The notes beneath the pieces were generated by a model that did not search any database, was not told the origin of the DNA, and was given only the letters and a program-made list of their open reading frames with translations. Positions 18,577 to 26,669 of a stretch of 64,000 nt of DNA are shown here, piece after piece. The DNA lies in NCBI RefSeq assembly GCF_003576475.1, contig NZ_QWGR01000003.1:434001-498000 (forward strand), written 5' to 3'. The position numbers and the translations under genes are program-made. The DNA comes from Maribellus luteus (GTDB lineage: Bacteria; Bacteroidota; Bacteroidia; Bacteroidales; Prolixibacteraceae). Position 1 is the stretch's first letter, and the number at the start of each line of letters is the position of its first letter.

Positions 18577-19080
18577 CTAGCGCTGTTTTTGCTTTAGCTC
18601 CTCAATGATTTCATACACCACCGGGCAAGTTTCGCAATTCAGATGCGACAGTTGCAGAATCTGGTAAAACCGCTTGCGGTCGGTGTGCGGGTATTCGCGG
18701 CAGGCACGCGGACGGTTTTCGTACACCATGCAGTAATTGTCGGGCATAAGAAACGGACAGGGATTGTCGCGAAAAACCATGTCGCCGTCTTCGTCTACCC
18801 GGATGTACTGCTCCATAAAATCCGAAGCTTTCATTTTCAGGTGTTTTGCCAAACGTTCCACATCCTTATCGATGAGCCGCGGACCAATGGTTTTACAGCA
18901 GTTGGCACAATCGAGGCAATTAAACTGCGCAAAAGCATCAATGTGCAGCCCCTGTACAAAATCATCCAGGTCTTTGGGCTTTTTCTTTTTGAGTTTTTTC
19001 AGAAATGCCGCCGTTTCTCCCCGTGTTTTGTCAGTGAGGAGCTTTAGTTCTTCCGGCGTTTTGTACTCAACTTTTCTCAT
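18577..19080 (-). CDS. YkgJ-family cysteine cluster protein (UPF0153)
   Basis: A 167-residue protein with the family cysteine pattern FNCLDCANCCKTIGPRL near residue 53, NPCPFLMPDNYCMVY near 107 and RPRACREYPH near 128, plus CETCP at the C-terminus. These cysteines are thought to bind a zinc or iron-sulfur centre; the biochemical role of the family is not established. It is followed closely (39 bp) by the EamA transporter gene on the same strand upstream. Confidence 0.8.
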   Translation of the reverse strand: MRKVEYKTPEELKLLTDKTRGETAAFLKKLKKKKPKDLDDFVQGLHIDAFAQFNCLDCANCCKTIGPRLIDKDVERLAKHLKMKASDFMEQYIRVDEDGDMVFRDNPCPFLMPDNYCMVYENRPRACREYPHTDRKRFYQILQLSHLNCETCPVVYEIIEELKQKQR

Positions 19081-19119
19081 ACTGTTTTCTGATTACTGCA
19101 ACTGAAAACTGATCGCTGT

Positions 19120-20055
19120 CTATCCTTTTCGCTGTGTGGTAATTTCAATCGGTTCCAACTCTGGGTTTCGTTTTCGCTTTCTTCTAATCTGGGCCAGGAA
19201 AAGACCGCTTACCACAATCACAATTCCAACCACCTGCTGCACACCCAAACTGTCTTTCAGAATAAAAAACGAAAGGATGGCCACAAACACCGGGATAAGG
19301 TTGATAAAGGTATTGGAACGGTTCACGCCCAAATGCCGGATGCTTTGCGTAAAGAAAACAAAGGCCAGGGTTGATGCAAAAACCGCTAAAAAGATGATGG
19401 CGCGAAATGCCTCTTCGTGAAACGGCTGATGCACAAAATCCTTCACTTCGAGCGAGAGCCACACCGGCAGAAAAAAAACCACTCCAATTACATTCTGATA
19501 GGCAAGAATGGTTAAAGTGTTGTATTTACCCACCAGTTTCCGCAACACAATGGAATAGGCAATGGCCGCAAAAACTGCCATAAATTCCAGTCCAACACCC
19601 AAAGGCGAGGCATCGAATTGGAAAGCACCGTTTAGCACCACCAGCCCCACTCCCAAAAACGAAAACAGTAAACCCAGGGCATTCATCCACCTGACTTTTT
19701 CACGAAAAAAGAACCAGGCTGCCACAGGCGAAAACAGTGGAATGGTGGCCACAATTACCGCCGCCACGGTGGAAGAAATATAGATAAGCCCATAACTTTC
19801 GCCAATAAAATACAGGAAGGGCTCAAAAAAAGCCATCAAAATAAACAGCCAGATATCCTTTTTTTCGGGCTTTTGCAGGCGTTTCATAAGAAGCGCAATG
19901 GCCGTGATCAACACCGCCGAGATGGCCAACCTGAAAATAACCACAGTAATGGGGCCGTATCCCTGGTAAGCAATTTTGAACCAGATAAATGAGAAACTCC
20001 AGAAAAAAGCAGCTCCCAAAGCTGAGGCATATGCCAGAAAATCCTTGTTCTTCAT
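19120..20055 (-). CDS. EamA/DMT-family transporter
   Basis: A 311-residue integral membrane protein with about ten predicted helices in two EamA repeats (for example FLAYASALGAAFFWSFSFIW at the start and NTFINLIPVFVAILSFFILK in the second repeat). The drug/metabolite transporter superfamily exports amino acids, nucleosides or drugs; substrate cannot be predicted. The C-terminus is a basic tail (RRKRKRN). It may be co-transcribed with the downstream YkgJ-type gene. Confidence 0.85.
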   Translation of the reverse strand: MKNKDFLAYASALGAAFFWSFSFIWFKIAYQGYGPITVVIFRLAISAVLITAIALLMKRLQKPEKKDIWLFILMAFFEPFLYFIGESYGLIYISSTVAAVIVATIPLFSPVAAWFFFREKVRWMNALGLLFSFLGVGLVVLNGAFQFDASPLGVGLEFMAVFAAIAYSIVLRKLVGKYNTLTILAYQNVIGVVFFLPVWLSLEVKDFVHQPFHEEAFRAIIFLAVFASTLAFVFFTQSIRHLGVNRSNTFINLIPVFVAILSFFILKDSLGVQQVVGIVIVVSGLFLAQIRRKRKRNPELEPIEITTQRKG

Positions 20056-20178
20056 TCCTTGATTTTGAAGCGTCGAAATTAGTGATTAAACTGTGAACAT
20101 GGTTTTCAAATTAAATAAAAGCCACATCTTTGTGATACACAAGTAAAATCTTGTAAGATTACCTAATACCAATTAATT

Positions 20179-21093
20179 ATGCATTCGAAAAGAATCACTT
20201 TTAAATTTTACATGCTGCTGATTGTATTGGCAGGAATGTCCTTAACTTTTTCAGCCTGTCAATCGACCGGCAAAAAATCTACCGAAGAGCAAAAATCAGC
20301 CAAAGCTGAAAAGTTCATCGGACTTCAGTTGTGGTCGGTTCGCGACGACATGGGCAAAGATGCTGCGGCAACGCTCAAAGCCGTTGGCGAAATGGGCTAC
20401 AAGTTTGTGGAAAGTGCCGGTTACGGCGACGGAAAAATGTACGGCATGGAGCCCGAAGCATTCAAAAACCTGTGTGAAAGCAACGGTTTAAAATACCTGG
20501 GAGCACACACCGGGCAAGATGTTCCGACCGAGGAAAAATGGGCAGAAACCATGGCCTGGTGGGACACCTGCATTGCAGCGCACAAAGCCGCCGGCGTAAA
20601 ATGGATCGTTCAGCCCTGGATGGGCTCCACCGGTTACGAAAGCCTGGACGGATTAAAAAGATACTGCGAGTACTTTAACGCGGTAGGTGAAAAATGCAAC
20701 GCTGCCGGTATTCGTTTTGGCTACCACAACCACGACAAGGAATTTAGTACCGAACTGGAAGGCAAACCGGTTTACGATTGGATGCTGGAACTTACCGATC
20801 CGGCAAAAGTAATGTTCCAACTCGATTTGTACTGGATCGTTGAAGGAGGTAAAAACGCATTGGATTATTTTGACAAATACCCCGGCCGTTTTGAATTGTG
20901 GCACATAAAAGATGAAAAAGAATTAGGAGCCAGCGGCAAAATGGATTTCGCCTCTGTTTTCGCTCAGCGCGAGAAAGCAGGTTGCCAATACGGAGTGGTG
21001 GAAGTGGAACGCTACGATTACGAGCCACTTGAAAGCTGCAAAAAAAGTATCGAATACCTGAAAGCCCAGGATTACATCGATTTATACGAATAG
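20179..21093 (+). CDS. lipoprotein sugar phosphate isomerase/epimerase (xylose-isomerase-like TIM barrel)
   Basis: A 304-residue protein with a lipobox signal (LTFSAC, lipid Cys near 27) and a TIM-barrel domain of the AP-endonuclease 2/xylose isomerase type: GLQLWSVRDDMGKDA near 49, the GYHNHDKEF metal-ligand segment near 182 and the LDLYWIVEGG strand near 214. Periplasmic homologues are frequent in Bacteroidota and act in carbohydrate or inositol-type catabolism; the substrate is not known. It ends in its own terminator. Confidence 0.82.
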   Translation: MHSKRITFKFYMLLIVLAGMSLTFSACQSTGKKSTEEQKSAKAEKFIGLQLWSVRDDMGKDAAATLKAVGEMGYKFVESAGYGDGKMYGMEPEAFKNLCESNGLKYLGAHTGQDVPTEEKWAETMAWWDTCIAAHKAAGVKWIVQPWMGSTGYESLDGLKRYCEYFNAVGEKCNAAGIRFGYHNHDKEFSTELEGKPVYDWMLELTDPAKVMFQLDLYWIVEGGKNALDYFDKYPGRFELWHIKDEKELGASGKMDFASVFAQREKAGCQYGVVEVERYDYEPLESCKKSIEYLKAQDYIDLYE

Positions 21094-21100
21094 AAAAAGA

Positions 21101-21132
21101 AAAGCCGGAACCATTCATTCCGGCTTTTTTTA
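21101..21132 (+). terminator. intrinsic terminator after the sugar isomerase gene
   Basis: AAAGCCGGAA (21101-21110) / TTCCGGCTTT (21118-21127) with a run of T; also usable by the convergent gene that ends at 21138. Confidence 0.8.
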
Positions 21133-21137
21133 CCCCT

Positions 21138-21788
21138 CTAATTCAGCTTACCGAATTTAAAGGTCATCCCAAAGTTGAAACCATCCAGCACATCTGCGTC
21201 TTTTTGATAAATCTCAATATCCGACGTAAATCGGTAACTGGCGTAGGCCGCTGTCCTGAACCAACGCGTAAGGTTAAATTCCAGTTCTACCGAAGGTTCC
21301 AGCACAAAAAACACATCGTTGTCCACTTCGTGCCCCGGGTGGTAGGAATCCATGTCCCAGTCCCATCCCCAACGATCGTTTTCCAGCAAGGCAACACCGC
21401 CCATCCCAATCAAAAGCGGGAACGAAAGATGAACAGCCTTGCGTCCGCCCAAAATCGGCTCTACAATCAAACCACCGTAGCCACCTGCCAGCATAAAACG
21501 GCGGTCGGGGCTATCGTAAATATTGTTGTGGTAATCGAGGTTATTCACAAAACCGTAGCCTCCCAACCCAATGGCCAGCGTCTGGTCGAAAACAAACATT
21601 CCGCGTGCTCCCGTAATCAGGGCATCACGCCCGTCGATTTCTGAATATCCCATCGAAAAAGCGCCGTACCAGCCATTGTTGGGCTGCCTCGAGAAAAGTG
21701 TCTGAACCTGGTCGTCCCGGTATTCTTCCTGTGCTTTGGCATAGATCGCCCCAAGCACCAATACTAAAATAATGCTTAATTGTCTCAT
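21138..21788 (-). CDS. small outer-membrane beta-barrel protein
   Basis: A 216-residue protein from ATG 21788 (MRQLSIILVLVLGAIYAKAQ), with a signal peptide and alternating beta-strand pattern to a C-terminal strand (FNFGMTFKFGKLN), typical of eight-strand porin-like outer-membrane proteins. A more upstream start would add a non-signal extension and is unlikely. It may be the last gene of the ECF sigma operon or independent; 98 bp separate it from the previous gene. Function unknown. Confidence 0.7.
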   Translation of the reverse strand: MRQLSIILVLVLGAIYAKAQEEYRDDQVQTLFSRQPNNGWYGAFSMGYSEIDGRDALITGARGMFVFDQTLAIGLGGYGFVNNLDYHNNIYDSPDRRFMLAGGYGGLIVEPILGGRKAVHLSFPLLIGMGGVALLENDRWGWDWDMDSYHPGHEVDNDVFFVLEPSVELEFNLTRWFRTAAYASYRFTSDIEIYQKDADVLDGFNFGMTFKFGKLN

Positions 21789-21886
21789 GGTATTAAAATT
21801 GAATGAGTTTAAAAGAGTCAGATAGAACCAGTTTGTACTCAAATGCCGGCATCGAACTCGTCTACTTTCTGAATATGTTTAATTGT

Positions 21887-22378
21887 TTAAAAATGATACT
21901 TTACCGTAAAGCCTATGTCGAACAATTCAATATTGAACATTTGGCTGCCGAATAAGTCGAAATAAGGCTTTGCTTCGAGCCCCATCGAAATGGGAACTTC
22001 GTAAAAAATGTATTCGAGCCCCACCAAGCCATCGAGCCCGGCCAAAAATGCAGTGCGGGTCTTGTACCATTCGGCATTGTAGCCGGTGTAACGTTTTTGC
22101 CACTGTTCGTACCCCACATGAAAACCGGCGCCGTAAAAGAAAATCAGCTGATCGGTTTGGCGGAACAAGTCGAACTGGTGAAACTCTTTCATGGCATGCA
22201 ACTGAACTCCTTCGTCGCGGGTTCCCAGCAGAAACTTGTACGAATTGGCATCGTTGGTATAAACGCGGTACTCAAACCCCGATGTTAACCCGGCCCTGAT
22301 GCCAACCGCCTGGTTAAATGTTTGCGCAAAAGCAAACAGGGGAAACAAAGCCAGTAATAGTAGTAGTCCTTTCTTCAT
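21887..22378 (-). CDS. small outer-membrane protein, unknown function
   Basis: A 163-residue protein from ATG 22378 (MKKGLLLLLALFPLFAFAQ). After the signal peptide the chain has amphipathic beta strands and ends in an aromatic residue (TVKYHF), as outer-membrane barrels do. The start is chosen because it is 4 bp from the DUF2807 stop, which fits translational coupling. It closes the apparent operon that begins with the ECF sigma factor at 25424. Confidence 0.7.
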   Translation of the reverse strand: MKKGLLLLLALFPLFAFAQTFNQAVGIRAGLTSGFEYRVYTNDANSYKFLLGTRDEGVQLHAMKEFHQFDLFRQTDQLIFFYGAGFHVGYEQWQKRYTGYNAEWYKTRTAFLAGLDGLVGLEYIFYEVPISMGLEAKPYFDLFGSQMFNIELFDIGFTVKYHF

Positions 22379-22382
22379 AACC

Positions 22383-23102
22383 TTAGTCTTGATGATAAAC
22401 ATTGCCTGATCCTGAAATATGGGTTCGGATCGAAGGATTTCCGTAGTAAAAAACATTGCCGCTTCCCGAAATCCGGCTATCGAGATCCTCGCCGACGGAA
22501 AGCCACATATCGCCCGAACCGCTGGTTAAAGTAGTACATTCAGCAATTTCAAAATCTGAACCGCTGATCCGGCCCGAGCCACTGATGATAATATCTGCTT
22601 CGTTGGCATAGCCTGAAAGATCGATTCGGCCTGAACCTGAAAGAAGAATTTTGGCTTTTTGGGTGGCAAAAGAACCTTCGATTCGCCCCGACCCTGATAA
22701 AATCATTTCAACGTAATCATCCTGAAAATGATCGAACTCGATAAGGCCCGAGCCACCCTGGTAAATCCCGTTCAGGCGCGGCATGGTAATAAAAACTTCC
22801 ATGGGAACAATAGTACGAACGCTGTGTATCTTGTCCATTTCAATGTTTAGTTTTCCGTCCGAAACCCAGGTATCGATGTGCTGCAGCAGGTTTGCATCGG
22901 CACTAAGCACCACGCTGTATTCTTCGCCGTTGGAAATATGTACCAAGAACGATCCGTACGAATTAACCTTCGAGAAGGTAGACACAGTGCGGGATTCACT
23001 TGCCTGAATGCCGTTCCCGCTTATGTCTAAATCGTTGATGCAGCTCACAGCGCTTACCAGTAAAAATGCCACACCAAGGGTAAAAAAAGTAATTGTTTTC
23101 AT
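22383..23102 (-). CDS. DUF2807 (head GIN domain) surface lipoprotein with SGSG repeats
   Basis: A 239-residue protein from ATG 23102 with a signal ending in SAVSC (lipobox). The body is made of short beta-helix turns, each marked by a Ser-Gly-Ser-Gly motif; six to seven copies are visible (GGSGLIEF, LSGSGRIEG, LSGSGRIDL, ISGSGRISG, TSGSGDMWL, ISGSGNVFY, ISGSGNVYH). This is the DUF2807/GIN-domain pattern of putative auto-transporter adhesins. It lies in the ECF sigma operon, so it is probably an envelope-stress or surface target. Confidence 0.85.
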   Translation of the reverse strand: MKTITFFTLGVAFLLVSAVSCINDLDISGNGIQASESRTVSTFSKVNSYGSFLVHISNGEEYSVVLSADANLLQHIDTWVSDGKLNIEMDKIHSVRTIVPMEVFITMPRLNGIYQGGSGLIEFDHFQDDYVEMILSGSGRIEGSFATQKAKILLSGSGRIDLSGYANEADIIISGSGRISGSDFEIAECTTLTSGSGDMWLSVGEDLDSRISGSGNVFYYGNPSIRTHISGSGNVYHQD

Positions 23103-23247
23103 GACTTTTTGCTTTCTGTTAATGGAAGAATTGTTTGTTTTCTGTTTGTTAATCCGGAGATTAATCCTGTATGTTTTCTGTTTCTGTAATCTTAATGACA
23201 ACGTAATTTTGGAAGGGTTGCAAACTCCAACAAAAAAATCAAAAAAA

Positions 23248-24342
23248 TTATTGGGTACGGATATTAATCTCGCCCGAATCGGCTGTAATACTCAGCCTTG
23301 CAGCACCTTTTGCTTTTTCGCCATTGTGTCCGACAACCTGCGAAGTTTTGCCATCGTCGCTCCATTTTTCATCATCTACCTGCATCTCTGAACTGAGATT
23401 TAAGGTAGATTTTGTGTGATTAATTTCGAAGTTAAAACTTGTTTCGCGCTCAAAATACAGGTCGATATCGGTTGATTTCGACTGAATAATAATGTTGCCA
23501 AAATCGGGAGCAATTTTTTCCACTTCCACTCCACCATAATCGGCCCGAATGTTGATCCGGTCGGAAAGTTCACGCACACGAAACGTCGAGAAACTTCCCT
23601 GTGCGTCGATCAGGTCGGCCAACTGTATTCTGAATTTGTCCCTTCTTGACTGAGCGTTGATGTCTTTCACTTCTTCCAGCTCGAATTCGGTTGATTTACT
23701 CTGAATTCGCACCGACTCGGCCTTTTTCAAATACAGCTTGCTAAAATTACAGTCGAGCCTCCCCTTTTGAATGGAATTGATGGTGGCATCGGCAAAATTG
23801 AGGGTCAGGTCAAGATCGCCGAAAAAGTCATAGGCTTTTAGGTTGCCGTTTGATACATTCAGCCACACGTCCCCTTTGTAATCGCCAATAAAAACGTCGC
23901 CAAATTTATTCTCCACTTTCAGCCGGTTGGTGTTAGGCATCCAAACGGTGTAATCGATCTGGATATTTCCGTCCGAGTTCAGCAAGGTTTCCTTAAACTT
24001 CAGTATTTCCTTTCCGAGCGCACTTTTGTTCTGCTGAACCTTGGTAGAAACGATCAGGTAATGGTCGCTTGCAGTAAAATCGAAATCGATGTCGCGCAAT
24101 AGTTCATCCAGTTTCGATTGCTTTTTCTCTTCAACACGGATCTTGATCTCAAAAACCACTGAATCTTTTTGCCAGGTTTTAATGTCGATCTTTCCGTATT
24201 TGTTTGCAATCTCCACCTGTGTAGCAGGCAGCACCGAAAAGCCTCTCCTGATTTCTTTTGTTTCAGAATACTGTGCGTCCGCCCAAAAAGGCAACAGGCA
24301 AGCGATTATTATTATAAATCCACCTAATTTCATCATTCTCAT
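23248..24342 (-). CDS. secreted DUF4097-like beta-helix protein
   Basis: A 364-residue protein with signal peptide (1-23, ending FWADAQ). The chain is a ladder of short beta strands (VEIANKYGKIDIKTWQK, KVENKFGDVFIGDYKGDVWL, IRADYGGVEVEKI, LSITADSGEINIRTQ), the pattern of DUF4097/DUF4098 adhesin-like domains, related to the DUF2807 protein next to it. Function is not known. It follows the putative anti-sigma gene by 10 bp, so all are read together. Confidence 0.75.
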   Translation of the reverse strand: MRMMKLGGFIIIIACLLPFWADAQYSETKEIRRGFSVLPATQVEIANKYGKIDIKTWQKDSVVFEIKIRVEEKKQSKLDELLRDIDFDFTASDHYLIVSTKVQQNKSALGKEILKFKETLLNSDGNIQIDYTVWMPNTNRLKVENKFGDVFIGDYKGDVWLNVSNGNLKAYDFFGDLDLTLNFADATINSIQKGRLDCNFSKLYLKKAESVRIQSKSTEFELEEVKDINAQSRRDKFRIQLADLIDAQGSFSTFRVRELSDRINIRADYGGVEVEKIAPDFGNIIIQSKSTDIDLYFERETSFNFEINHTKSTLNLSSEMQVDDEKWSDDGKTSQVVGHNGEKAKGAARLSITADSGEINIRTQ

Positions 24343-24352
24343 TGTTCTCTGG

Positions 24353-24868
24353 TTAACATTTTATTTGCGCCAGCACATCGTCGCAAAGCTTCAGACGGAA
24401 ACGGTTGTTCTCGATCATCGCTTCAATCACACTTTTGTTCGAGATGTTTTCGTCCAGCTCGCTTTTCAGCACTTTGTACATGCCTTCCAGTTCGTTTAAA
24501 TCCGATTCAATATCATCCTTTAACTCAGGATCGGTAAAATAACATTTTTGAATTTCTTTCATCTTTTTATCTACCTGGTGCGAGTAAAAAGCTTCAGTTT
24601 CCATTAGTTCCAGCAATTCGGGGTCGGCATTTTTCACCAGCCGGTTTGGTACCAGCACTTCAGTTTTCAACACTAAAACCGAGCTCACAATGGCGATGGC
24701 AAGCACCGCAGCCACTCTCAATAAATACGTACGAAGGAATATCACTTTGTGAGGCTTGCTGCTTTGGGCAATCCTGTTCCAAACCTCCGGCGACGGCTCT
24801 CTGAAATCAAAGTCCTCGCGATTGGCTTTTACAAAATCCTCTAAACTATCCCTCTTCATTTTTTTCAT
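24353..24868 (-). CDS. putative membrane anti-sigma factor
   Basis: A 171-residue protein from ATG 24868. A cytosolic N-terminal part (SLEDFVKANREDFDFREPSP then EVWNRIAQ) precedes one membrane helix (LLRVAAVLAIAIVSSVLVLK) and a helical periplasmic C-terminal part. Position immediately after an ECF sigma gene and the one-helix layout are those of anti-sigma factors, although no ZAS zinc motif is seen. Homologues in Bacteroidota are annotated only as hypothetical, so the role is inferred. Confidence 0.65.
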   Translation of the reverse strand: MKKMKRDSLEDFVKANREDFDFREPSPEVWNRIAQSSKPHKVIFLRTYLLRVAAVLAIAIVSSVLVLKTEVLVPNRLVKNADPELLELMETEAFYSHQVDKKMKEIQKCYFTDPELKDDIESDLNELEGMYKVLKSELDENISNKSVIEAMIENNRFRLKLCDDVLAQIKC

Positions 24869-24869
24869 T

Positions 24870-25424
24870 TTAAAATCCACTCATTTTCTGACTTCTTAAT
24901 ACCTCGGCTATCCTTTTCCGAGCCCTCATGTACTGGCTTTTCGAAGTAGATTCGTTAATCCCCAGTATTTGCGCAATTTCAACATGATCGTATCCTTCCA
25001 GCAGGTACAGCGAAAAAACCATCCGGCCTCCTTCGGGGAGCTGTTCCATCGCGCGGGTAATGTTTTCCACGGTATATTCCGGCTCCGCCTCCTCGTTTTC
25101 CTCAGCCCGATCATGCTCATAGATTTCTTCGCAATAGCTCAGCTCAACTTTTCGTTTGTTGATGGAATTGATGCAGGTGTTTATTACGATGCGTTTCAGC
25201 CAGGCTCCGAAACTCGACTCGAAGCGATACGAATCGATTTTTATAAATGCCAAAGTAAACGATTCCTGCAACATATCCTCCGCCTCCTCGCGGTTGTTCA
25301 TCATCCGGTAACTAACGTTGAACATAGCCCTTGCATACAATTGATACAATTCATAACGGGCACTCTCTTTCCCTTCTTTACACGCCTCTATTATGTTTTT
25401 GTGTATGTGCTGTTTTGGTACCAA
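24870..25424 (-). CDS. ECF-type RNA polymerase sigma factor
   Basis: A 184-residue sigma-70 family protein with region 2 (YRMMNNREEAEDMLQESFTL) and region 4 (LPEGGRMVFSLYLLEGYDHV and EIAQILGINESTSKSQYMRA). No ATG lies between the upstream in-frame stop and residue 33, so translation most likely begins at the TTG at 25424 (reads VPKQHIHKN next); an ATG start would delete part of region 2. It heads an operon with an anti-sigma candidate and two beta-helix surface proteins, and probably autoregulates it. Confidence 0.88.
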   Translation of the reverse strand: MVPKQHIHKNIIEACKEGKESARYELYQLYARAMFNVSYRMMNNREEAEDMLQESFTLAFIKIDSYRFESSFGAWLKRIVINTCINSINKRKVELSYCEEIYEHDRAEENEEAEPEYTVENITRAMEQLPEGGRMVFSLYLLEGYDHVEIAQILGINESTSKSQYMRARKRIAEVLRSQKMSGF

Positions 25425-25555
25425 TTGCTTTTCTTTCCGTTTTTAATGACAAAATAATTTGGGAGGGGTTGCAAGAAACTACAAGTAATTTGTATCTATT
25501 TTTTCAGGATATTACTGTTCCTTCAGAAATCAATTCGATTTTTATTCAATTTCAA

Positions 25556-25584
25556 TTGCAGAAACAATAAAATATTTATATTTG
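25556..25584 (+). promoter_or_regulatory. tRNA-His promoter
   Basis: TTG (25556-25558), an 18 bp spacer, then TATATTTG (25577-25584), an exact TAnnTTTG -7 box. The predicted start is about 10 nt before the tRNA. Confidence 0.65.
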
Positions 25585-25600
25585 CACCCGCAATCAAAAT

Positions 25601-25678
25601 GGTGGATGTAGTTCAGTTGGTTAGAACGTCGGATTGTGGTTCCGAAGGTCGCCGGTTCAAGTCCGGTCTTCCACCCCA
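25601..25678 (+). tRNA. tRNA-His (anticodon GTG)
   Basis: A complete cloverleaf. The extra 5' G (-1) pairs with C73, as in all tRNA-His. D arm GTTC/GAAC, anticodon stem TCGGA/TCCGA with loop TTGTGGT (anticodon GTG), T arm GCCGG-TTCAAGT-CCGGT, and an encoded 3' CCA (25676-25678). One acceptor pair (6:67) is T-T mismatched. It is followed at once by an intrinsic terminator and by three tandem repeat units. Confidence 0.95.
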
Positions 25679-25709
25679 AAAAGCTTCGAAGAAATTCGGA
25701 GCTTTTTTT
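25678..25709 (+). terminator. tRNA-His terminator (copy 0 of 4)
   Basis: AAAAAGCTTCGAA - GAAA - TTCGGAGCTTTTT stem (13 bp, one G-U) followed by T residues. The same hairpin recurs at 25986-26017, 26328-26359 and 26669-26700 (last copy with one loop change). Confidence 0.9.
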
Positions 25710-25986
25710 ATTTCTAAACATTAGAAATCAATTGACAATCCTGAAGATTCTTATTCCTGAATTCAGAGAACTCAAACCTCCTCGCAGGAAATACTTTTTC
25801 TCCCGACTAACTGGGACTGAATAAGTCTTCAAAAAAGCCACCGCTGACAGGAAAATGGCTAAAATCAAATTCATTCCATTAAAAGAAAAGAAACCCATCT
25901 GACAATGACGCCAGTAATGGCTCCAACCAAAATATCTTGTGTTCTCTTCCAAAGGTCGTCCCGAGTGCTCGGGATCTTCCACCCCA
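25679..25986 (+). repeat. tRNA-His tail tandem unit 1
   Basis: A 308 bp unit that starts with the terminator hairpin and ends with a degenerate tRNA-3'-end-like tail: TTCCAAAGGTCG, palindrome TCCCGAGTGCTCGGGA in place of the T arm, then TCTTCCACCCCA. The last ~46 bp and the hairpin after them are identical to the tRNA-His 3' end and its terminator. It lacks a 34 bp block present in units 2 and 3 just after the hairpin. Confidence 0.85.
25728..25982 (-). CDS. possible small membrane protein encoded in tandem unit 1
   Basis: An open frame of 84 codons from a GTG inside the tRNA-like tail. It begins EDPEHSGRPLEENTRYFGWS and has one hydrophobic segment (MNLILAIFLSAVAFLK). Related frames of 52 and 70 codons are kept in units 2 and 3. 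Differences between units are mostly amino-acid changing but conservative. It may be a real small protein, or a chance frame carried by the repeat. There is no RBS or promoter evidence. Confidence 0.25.
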   Translation of the reverse strand: MEDPEHSGRPLEENTRYFGWSHYWRHCQMGFFSFNGMNLILAIFLSAVAFLKTYSVPVSREKKYFLRGGLSSLNSGIRIFRIVN

Positions 25987-26328
25987 AAAAGCTTCGAAGA
26001 AATTCGGAGCTTTTTTTATACCTACAGATCCCAACCGCAATTTTCTCTATTTCTAAACATTAGGAATCAATTGACAATCCTGAAGATTCTTACTCCTGAA
26101 CTCAGCTGACTCAAACCTCCTCGCGGGAATTACTTTTTCTCCCGACTACCTGGGATTCAAAAAGGTTACAAAAAAGCCGCCGCTGACAGGAAAATGACTA
26201 AAATCAAATTCATTCGGTTAAAAGAGAAGAAACCCATATAACAATGCCTCCAGTAATAGCTCCAACCAAAATATTTTATGCTCTCTTTCCAAGAAGGTTG
26301 TCCCGAGTGCTCGGGATCTTCCACCCCA
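25987..26328 (+). repeat. tRNA-His tail tandem unit 2
   Basis: A 342 bp unit, roughly 85-90 percent identical by eye to units 1 and 3, again bounded by the hairpin at its left and the tRNA-like tail (TCCCGAGTGCTCGGGA then TCTTCCACCCCA) at its right. Confidence 0.85.
26166..26324 (-). CDS. possible small membrane protein encoded in tandem unit 2
   Basis: A 52-codon frame from GTG 26324: EDPEHSGQPSWKESIKYFGW, then a hydrophobic segment (MNLILVIFLSAAAFL) and a TAA stop earlier than in units 1 and 3. It keeps frame despite an insertion near the start, which restores the shared YFGWSYYWRHC segment. Existence as a protein is unproven. Confidence 0.25.
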   Translation of the reverse strand: MEDPEHSGQPSWKESIKYFGWSYYWRHCYMGFFSFNRMNLILVIFLSAAAFL

Positions 26329-26669
26329 AAAAGCTTCGAAGAAATTCGGAGCTTTTTTTATACCTACAGGTCCCAACCGCAATTTTCTCTATTTCTAAAC
26401 ATTAGGAATCAATTGACAATACTGAAGATTCTTATTCCTGAATTCAACTGATTCAAATCTTTCCTGGCGAGAAATACTTTTTCTCCCAACTACGCGGGAT
26501 TGAAAAAGTTTTCAAAAAAGCTGCAGCTGACAGGAAAATGACTAAAATCAAATTCATTCCGCTAAAAGAAAAGAAACCCATCTGACAATGACACCAGTAA
26601 TGGCTCCAACCAAAATATCTTGTGTTCTCTTCCAACGGTCGTCCCGAGTACTCGGGATCTTCCACCCCA
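26329..26669 (+). repeat. tRNA-His tail tandem unit 3
   Basis: A 341 bp unit with the same layout. The tail palindrome is TCCCGAGTACTCGGGA, with one base changed from units 1 and 2. It is followed by the fourth copy of the terminator hairpin (26669-26700), after which the similarity ends. Confidence 0.85.
26453..26665 (-). CDS. possible small membrane protein encoded in tandem unit 3
   Basis: A 70-codon frame from GTG 26665 beginning EDPEYSGRPLEENTRYFGWS with hydrophobic segment MNLILVIFLSAAAFLK. It parallels the frames in units 1 and 2. The same doubts apply. Confidence 0.25.
   Translation of the reverse strand: MEDPEYSGRPLEENTRYFGWSHYWCHCQMGFFSFSGMNLILVIFLSAAAFLKTFSIPRSWEKKYFSPGKI

Noticed and set aside
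25636-25824. plus-strand frame starting in the tRNA-His
   Set aside because: It is a well-known kind of false frame made by the tRNA 3' end and its terminator.
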